Positions 57,802-64,000 of a stretch of DNA of 64,000 nt are shown here, piece after piece; the stretch's first letter is position 1, and every line of letters begins with the position of its first letter. The notes under the pieces are model-generated. The model was not told where the DNA came from, ran no database searches, and saw only the letters and a program-made list of their open reading frames with translations. Position numbers and translations under genes: made by a program. The stretch spans positions 2,480,001-2,544,000 of the forward strand of contig NC_012860.1 in assembly GCF_000026945.1 (NCBI RefSeq), in the 5' to 3' direction. Origin of the DNA: Candida dubliniensis CD36 (taxonomy: Eukaryota; Ascomycota; Pichiomycetes; Serinales; Debaryomycetaceae).

Positions 57802-59355
57802 TATTGATTTGAGTTTTGTTTATGATAAATGTATTATATAAAGATGTGAAAATAACGAATGGATATTAGTGAATGAATGAAGTTGTCTATAAATTATTTG
57901 AAGTTTATTTTTTTTCTGTTTTTCTGTTTCACGTAAACAAAGTTGGAATTGATGTTGTTGATTGGTTTTCTTCTTTGATAGGCAGATATTGAACTTTACT
58001 TTAACTTGAAGAACAAGGATGAATAAAACTTTTATAACCTCAACAAAAAGAAGAAGAAAAAAAAAATTTTTATTTAGTTTTCAAAAATTTAAAAAGCAAA
58101 AAGGAAAACAAAAAAAGTTATAAAAATGTTTTCAATAAATATTTGCTTTCTATTAAAAATATATGAAACGTGAAAAAAAGAAGTAGTAGCAGAAGAAAGA
58201 AAGGTGTTTTGTGTATAATGTAATTCTTTTTTTGATCGTCAACAAAGCAAATAATTCTTAGTACAACCCTTAGTAAAAAAAACTTCATTCATTCATTATG
58301 TGAAGGAAGAACAAATGAATACGCGTGTGTTTAAAAATTTTGAAAATATGGCACAACCAACCAACCAACACAAAAACAATGTGACAAAACACGAACAATC
58401 CATTTTAACAAAATGTAAACAACAGAAAAAGGAAAAATTATTGAACTCTCGCCTCCCCCCCCCCCCTTTCAATAATTATTCCCATTTGGGAATGAAATTA
58501 CCCAAAAACTAGACGTAAATTAAATAATGATAACTGTTAATTAATTAGTTACGTTTTCTTTCATTTTAGGACCGAATTGGTTTCAATAGTTCTAGTGTTT
58601 TTTTTGTAAAACACAATGATCTGGAACGCCAGGTTCACTTTTCATGTAAACAGCCACTTCATAATCTACCCTATAACTAGTTATAGATCACAATAAAATA
58701 TTAAGATTTGAGTTAAATCAATCGATTCAAAAAGTTTGTTCATACTATGTCTTTCCTGTATTTCAACGTCAATCACAATACAAAATAACATTAGTCGATC
58801 TCGTCATATTGTTTATGTCCTAGTTCTATTGTAAAGATTCTTCCCACGTCTCTATAAGTTAAATTTTGTTCTGTTACAACCGCGTCAACTTGCCATCCAT
58901 CGTGTAACATAAGTAGGGAGTTATTGACATCGATCTCAGGCTGTTAATCAAAAACCATTAAGTAATTACTGTATTGCTTTTTGAGAAGTCTGGATTGTGA
59001 CTGAAACGCGTTTCTTTCTTAGTGGTTGCAGAATATTGACATTGTAGTGAACAGAAATGGGTTGTAATAAATTTTGCAACAAATTGTCGCTAAAATCGAG
59101 AGAAAAATAAATTCTCCAACAATAATAGAGATGTACTGGTTCAACAGACTCTACAACTCTAAGGAAAGGAAAGAGCTACTGCTACCTATTACAAGAACAG
59201 TTTTCCTTAGTGTAGAGTGCCTAGAACTATGAATTTACGAGTTGATAATAATCGATTCCCGTATAAATATCTCTATTATACAATATTTGTCTACAAAAAG
59301 CCACCAAACCACCAACCCACTACCCAAAGACCCGCTTTTACTAACAACATTCAAA
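57802..59355. other. Long intergenic region upstream of GIN4
   Basis: About 1.55 kb. It contains MCB-type ACGCGT at 58321-58326 and within the palindrome GAAACGCGTTTC at 59003-59014, a C12 run at 58455-58466, and A/T tracts. A minus-strand stretch at 58801-58937 is open, but no valid gene structure was found (see rejected). The region probably serves GIN4 regulation. Confidence 0.5.
58321..58326. promoter_or_regulatory. MCB element upstream of GIN4
   Basis: ACGCGT 520 bases before the GIN4 start. MCB sites recruit MBF in G1/S transcription. A single site in a long leader is weak support. Confidence 0.35.
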
Positions 59356-59736
59356 TTATAACCCCATTTCCGTTAATAGTTCCAATTGTTTATTAAGATC
59401 CCTTTCTGCTAGTTTATTTTTCTTTTTCAATTCTTCATCTTTTTGTAAATCCTCTTTTATTGAATCTAAAGCTCTTGTTTTCTTTGGTGGTTGCTTGTTA
59501 TCATTAGTAGCTAATAAACTCTGTACTTCTGTAAATTGTGAAATATCATTATTTAATTTGTCTATTTTTATTTTCGTTGATTTTGATTTTGATTTTGATT
59601 TTGATTTCAATTTTGATGATGTGGTGTTGGTTGTCTTCTTAATTTTTGATGATGATGATGATGATGACGACGACGACGACAATTTATTGATTTTATTATT
59701 AGTCAGTTTAGTATTTATATTCTTTTTTAGAGCCAT
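59356..59736 (-). CDS. Small K/S-rich protein, possibly ribosome-biogenesis related
   Basis: 126 residues. The N-terminus (MALKKNINTKLTNNK) is basic, followed by an 11-residue serine tract (encoded at about 59646-59681) and an SKSKSKSK repeat. The C-terminal half is a charged helix (SIKEDLQKDEELKKKNKLAERDLNKQ). I do not recognise the family. It is divergent from KRR1 across 234 bases that hold RRPE and PAC elements, so co-expression with ribosome-assembly genes and a nucleolar place are inferred. The trinucleotide and hexanucleotide repeats should vary between strains. Confidence 0.7.
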   Translation of the reverse strand: MALKKNINTKLTNNKINKLSSSSSSSSSSSKIKKTTNTTSSKLKSKSKSKSKSTKIKIDKLNNDISQFTEVQSLLATNDNKQPPKKTRALDSIKEDLQKDEELKKKNKLAERDLNKQLELLTEMGL

Positions 59737-59869
59737 GGTAGTAGGAGTTATCTGTTTGTTTTGAAGTAATAACGAGGATGAACTACAAATAACTTAATCT
59801 TATTTGAGATGGCTATTGGTTTTAACAAAAAAAAATTGACCTTCTCCTCTTACTCATCCCTCAAGAGCA

Positions 59870-59925
59870 AAAAATTTTTTTTTTCCTTTAAATTCTATTC
59901 AATCTCTCACACCACATCTCATCTC
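59870..59925. promoter_or_regulatory. RRPE and PAC elements between the K/S-rich gene and KRR1
   Basis: An RRPE-type AAAAATTTTT (59870-59879) is followed by a perfect PAC element CTCATCTC (59918-59925), 45 bases before the KRR1 ATG. The pair is the known signature of ribosome-biogenesis promoters in yeasts. Confidence 0.65.
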
Positions 59926-59937
59926 ATCTTATTATAA

Positions 59938-61083
<1,146 letters not shown>

Positions 61084-62046
61084 TGGTATAATTAGCACTA
61101 AACTTTTTGTATGTACGCCTGTCATTAAATTAAACATGATAATATTAGTAGCCTATAGTAAACCATTCATTAGATTCAACTTTTACCTTAGTCACGTGCC
61201 AGGATAAAAGGAAGAGAGAGACATTTTTTTCTTCTTCTCTGGTTGTAATGTAACACTCTGATCCTCACCTATGTTTACCAAATACTAAGAACACTAAAAA
61301 AAAAAAGAGAAAAACAAAAAAGTCTATTTTGTTCTTTATTGGGAAAGAAAATGTCGCAATGTCGTTAAGCCGATGAATTGGGATATCATCTTTCCTAATT
61401 AGGGGGCGGGAAGATGCATCGAGTGTTTTCATGAACTGGATGCCAAGGGTTGAGAAAGAAACAAAGAGAGAAGATTACCAACCTTTGTGGTGGTAACGGG
61501 GACTAATATTATTATTAGTTATCTATGTCTTTTTGGACATTTCAATCAACCAATTAATCAAATTATTATTAATAGTATTTAGTTTGACTGTTGACCTCTT
61601 CAAAAGAAAATTTTTCGTTTTCTTTTCTCTTTTGTGTATTGAATCTGGAGATTTGATAGTAAATTTTTTTGTTTACATTTCACGAACTTATATATATTTA
61701 GTTGGGATGAGATCATAACCATTAGGACCAGTAAGGTTACATTCTAAGTATATTTATATTTATAATATTTGGGTGAAATATTACAACTTATACTCAGTAA
61801 TTGAATGTTTTATCTATCACCTTTGCATCTTGTTTTTGTTTGTCTTTGTCTTTGTTTCTCTATCTTATAATTTTGTAATTTTTTTTTTTTTTCCGTTGGT
61901 TGTAAAGACTTGTGATTTTCTTTTTTTTTTTCTGTTTTACAGCTTACTTTTCCCCATTTCAACATAAATCATAACAATTTTAAATTCATATCCATCACAT
62001 TTGCATGGCTTATTATTGAGAAGTGGAAAGTTATACCAATATACCG
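61084..62046. other. Intergenic upstream of the 650-residue gene
   Basis: About 960 bases with CACGTG at 61193-61198, AT-rich DNA and poly(T) tracts at 61880-61891 and 61921-61931. No gene or RNA was recognised. Confidence 0.5.
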
Positions 62047-63999
62047 ATGACTTCACGTCTAGATCAAATATTCTCATTTGTCAATGAGATAGAACTACGA
62101 ACAAACAGATTGACTTCTGTTGTCAATGATTCAAACGATTTAATCAACTCCATCACAACATTAAATGCCAGCACTTTTGAATTCGACGACACTATAGATG
62201 ATATCCGATTATTAATGAATAAAAATAATGAAAGTATTAGTGAATTTAAAAATTTACATGAAAAGGCATTTTATTTGGAATCAAATTTGTTGCATAATGA
62301 CGAAATTACTAATCAACAATCATTTGAACATATAACACATGAATACATGCACTTGATGGGTCAACTTCTGGAAAATGATAAATATAACACTCAAGATCAA
62401 ACACCAACTAATACATCAACAAGGGAAGAAACACAGCTAGAAGAGAACTTGCCACAACAGTCCCATTATTTCTCAGACGAGCCACAGCATGAAGAGCAGC
62501 CACAGGAGCAAGAAGCTTTTTTTAATCATTCAAACCCTCCTGACCTTAAAAAGATGATTTCTATATCAAATTTGAAATTAAAGCCAATGAGGTGTACTTC
62601 CACTACCAGTCCAACTATTTCTAAGAAAAAATCTCGATATCGATTATCCAGCATATATAATATTAACCCCATTGCATATGAAGACTCAACAATGGAAACA
62701 TCAGTTGCCACTTCATCCACATCTTCTGGTGAACAAACAATTACATCAGACTCTAACGAAGCCGATCATTCGAGAATGCAAAATAGTGTAACCTATTCAT
62801 ATGAAACATTGGATTCCCATATTATGAACGGAACAAATGCATTGCATGGAAACATGACTCCAGTCAAAGGTTCCCCTCCAGATACGGGAGCACCAAATGA
62901 CACCAAAGTGATAACGAGAGGGAGATCCAACTCTTTGCCCACAACTTCTACTAAAGATAATTCAATCCCAGACAATGATTTCCTTAAAGAATTTGATTGC
63001 GAAGATGATATACTACGGTTGAACAGACTAAAGCATTTTATAAGCGTGAGCAACCTTCCTGGGAAACATTATTACGACCATGATGATCAGGATGATACAG
63101 GAAGCGACTACAACCATAAAGATGATATTTTCTTTGATGAAATATACACTCAATCTCCAACTCCACAAACACGACGAAATAATATTAATGATGGGAACTA
63201 CGATGTGGTGTCAATTGTATCCGACTTTTCCTACTATTCTCCTGAAAAGCAAGAACATCATCAGGAACAACTACAACATCTGGGGACAGGAAATGATGAT
63301 ATATTTGATTATAATGATTTTAGTGAATTTTTGAGAAAATCACGACTAGATTTGAATAAAGATTTACAACAAGCTTTCCCGCATTTAATGCCACCACCTC
63401 AAGTTAAAGAGTCACAACGATATAAGTTTCATAATCCAATTGAAAAACTGTTGACTTCGTCTATGATATCAACGGCGACTCTTGATGTTCAAGCATCTGC
63501 AATAATGAATAACAAGACGGATCACGATAGTAATAGATTGCCTTATAAAGCTGGAACTACTTCAGCATCAATGGGAAATACTGCATTTGCATCATCTTCA
63601 CCATCTGCTTCATCAATATTACATTCTTATATGCAAAAACCTACGACACCACACAAACCTAATGAACCAGCCAATACATTTTCATTTAATGACGGGTTTT
63701 TCAAGTTGTATCATTCGATATCAGATACCCCTAAAAAACCCAATACAACACCTCCAAAAATCAAAGAATTGAAAAAATCTAAAATGATTAAAAGTAATCC
63801 TATACTGATTCCCAATGAAGCTCAATTGAAACGAATCCCACCGTCAAGGACTGATGGATCAGCTTCAAAATTAATAATTGGCTCAAATCATACAAGAACA
63901 ATAAGACATGGCGATGGTTCGATTTTCAAAAATCCAGTAGCCAAATCTTATGATTATTCTGCATTAAGAGATGCATTGGCATCCAGCATATTAGATTAA
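62047..63999 (+). CDS. Unidentified 650-residue Ser/Asn-rich protein
   Basis: 650 residues from ATG 62047 (MTSRLDQIFSFVNEIELRTN); the frame continues upstream only through GTG. The first about 110 residues are helical, with heptad-like spacing. The rest is Ser/Asn/Thr/His-rich and acidic, with short motifs that look conserved, namely YDVVSIVSDFSYYSPEK and DYNDFSEFLRKSRLDL. The C-terminus (about 590-650) is basic (KELKKSKMIKSNPI) and ends SYDYSALRDALASSILD. I do not recognise a family; the composition resembles cytoskeletal or polarity scaffolds. The stop at 63997-63999 is one base from the window edge, so the frame is complete. Confidence 0.75.
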   Translation: MTSRLDQIFSFVNEIELRTNRLTSVVNDSNDLINSITTLNASTFEFDDTIDDIRLLMNKNNESISEFKNLHEKAFYLESNLLHNDEITNQQSFEHITHEYMHLMGQLLENDKYNTQDQTPTNTSTREETQLEENLPQQSHYFSDEPQHEEQPQEQEAFFNHSNPPDLKKMISISNLKLKPMRCTSTTSPTISKKKSRYRLSSIYNINPIAYEDSTMETSVATSSTSSGEQTITSDSNEADHSRMQNSVTYSYETLDSHIMNGTNALHGNMTPVKGSPPDTGAPNDTKVITRGRSNSLPTTSTKDNSIPDNDFLKEFDCEDDILRLNRLKHFISVSNLPGKHYYDHDDQDDTGSDYNHKDDIFFDEIYTQSPTPQTRRNNINDGNYDVVSIVSDFSYYSPEKQEHHQEQLQHLGTGNDDIFDYNDFSEFLRKSRLDLNKDLQQAFPHLMPPPQVKESQRYKFHNPIEKLLTSSMISTATLDVQASAIMNNKTDHDSNRLPYKAGTTSASMGNTAFASSSPSASSILHSYMQKPTTPHKPNEPANTFSFNDGFFKLYHSISDTPKKPNTTPPKIKELKKSKMIKSNPILIPNEAQLKRIPPSRTDGSASKLIIGSNHTRTIRHGDGSIFKNPVAKSYDYSALRDALASSILD

Positions 64000-64000
64000 T

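Noticed and set aside
58801..59190. Minus-strand open stretches (one ending HKQYDEID, another with SVTIQTSQKAIQ) that might be exons of a gene upstream of GIN4
   Set aside because: No valid start, donor GTATGT or TACTAAC branch joins them in frame. Open runs of 50-60 codons are expected by chance in 1.5 kb.

Overview
This 64 kb window is nuclear DNA from a budding yeast of the CTG clade, most likely Candida albicans or a very close relative such as C. dubliniensis. The reasons are the AT-rich intergenic DNA with long A/T tracts, almost all genes intronless, the few introns carrying GTATGT and TACTAAC signals, and two genes with Candida-type architecture: a HapX-like HAP43 and a 1346-residue GIN4 kinase. 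In this clade CTG codons are expected to be read as serine, so conceptual leucines at CTG are provisional. No tRNA, rRNA, transposon, CRISPR or prokaryotic feature was seen.

Layout, left to right. 0-12 kb holds housekeeping genes: the start of PFS2 (WD40 polyadenylation factor, running off the left edge), ADI1 (methionine salvage), GIM4 (prefoldin), a GVP36-like BAR protein, PRP38 (splicing), a THI74-like DMT transporter, NAS2 and URM1 (convergent), WBP1 (N-glycosylation) and ARL3 (Golgi GTPase). 13.4-20.6 kb is one 7.2 kb reading frame for a 2414-residue repeat protein of unknown function. 20.9-29.5 kb carries HAP43 (iron and CCAAT regulator) with a long regulatory upstream region, TIM50, an unidentified mitochondrial-type protein, CHO1 and BIM1. 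29.8-39.3 kb has a 43-residue metallothionein-like peptide, a Ser/Ala/Thr-rich surface-type protein, CWC2, an old-yellow-enzyme homologue with an altered active site, PRP28 and a PSP1-domain protein. 41-48.5 kb has a tiny two-exon cysteine protein, a possible structured RNA, SMT3 (SUMO), PRM1, a TOS4/PLM2-like FHA protein and the intron-containing RPL37. 48.7-64 kb has a probable LCD1/DDC2 checkpoint protein, EMG1, a Tubby C-like protein, GIN4, a small K/S-rich protein divergent from KRR1, and an unidentified 650-residue Ser/Asn-rich protein.

The genes do not form one pathway. Recurrent themes are spliceosome components (PRP38, CWC2, PRP28), ribosome synthesis (RPL37, EMG1, KRR1 and possibly the K/S-rich gene), ubiquitin-like modifiers (URM1, SMT3), and cell-cycle and polarity functions (BIM1, the FHA protein, LCD1, GIN4). 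Several upstream regions carry motifs that fit the adjacent gene: a Tbf1-type palindrome plus Cbf1 box before RPL37, PAC plus RRPE between KRR1 and its neighbour, GATA and CCAAT sites before HAP43, and SCB or MCB elements before the FHA gene, BIM1 and GIN4.

The least explained items are the 2414-residue protein, which contains two 278 bp DNA repeats differing at only two positions, a cryptic intron-containing gene at 41.1-41.4 kb, a nested-helix RNA candidate near 42.5 kb, and the unusual old-yellow-enzyme active site.
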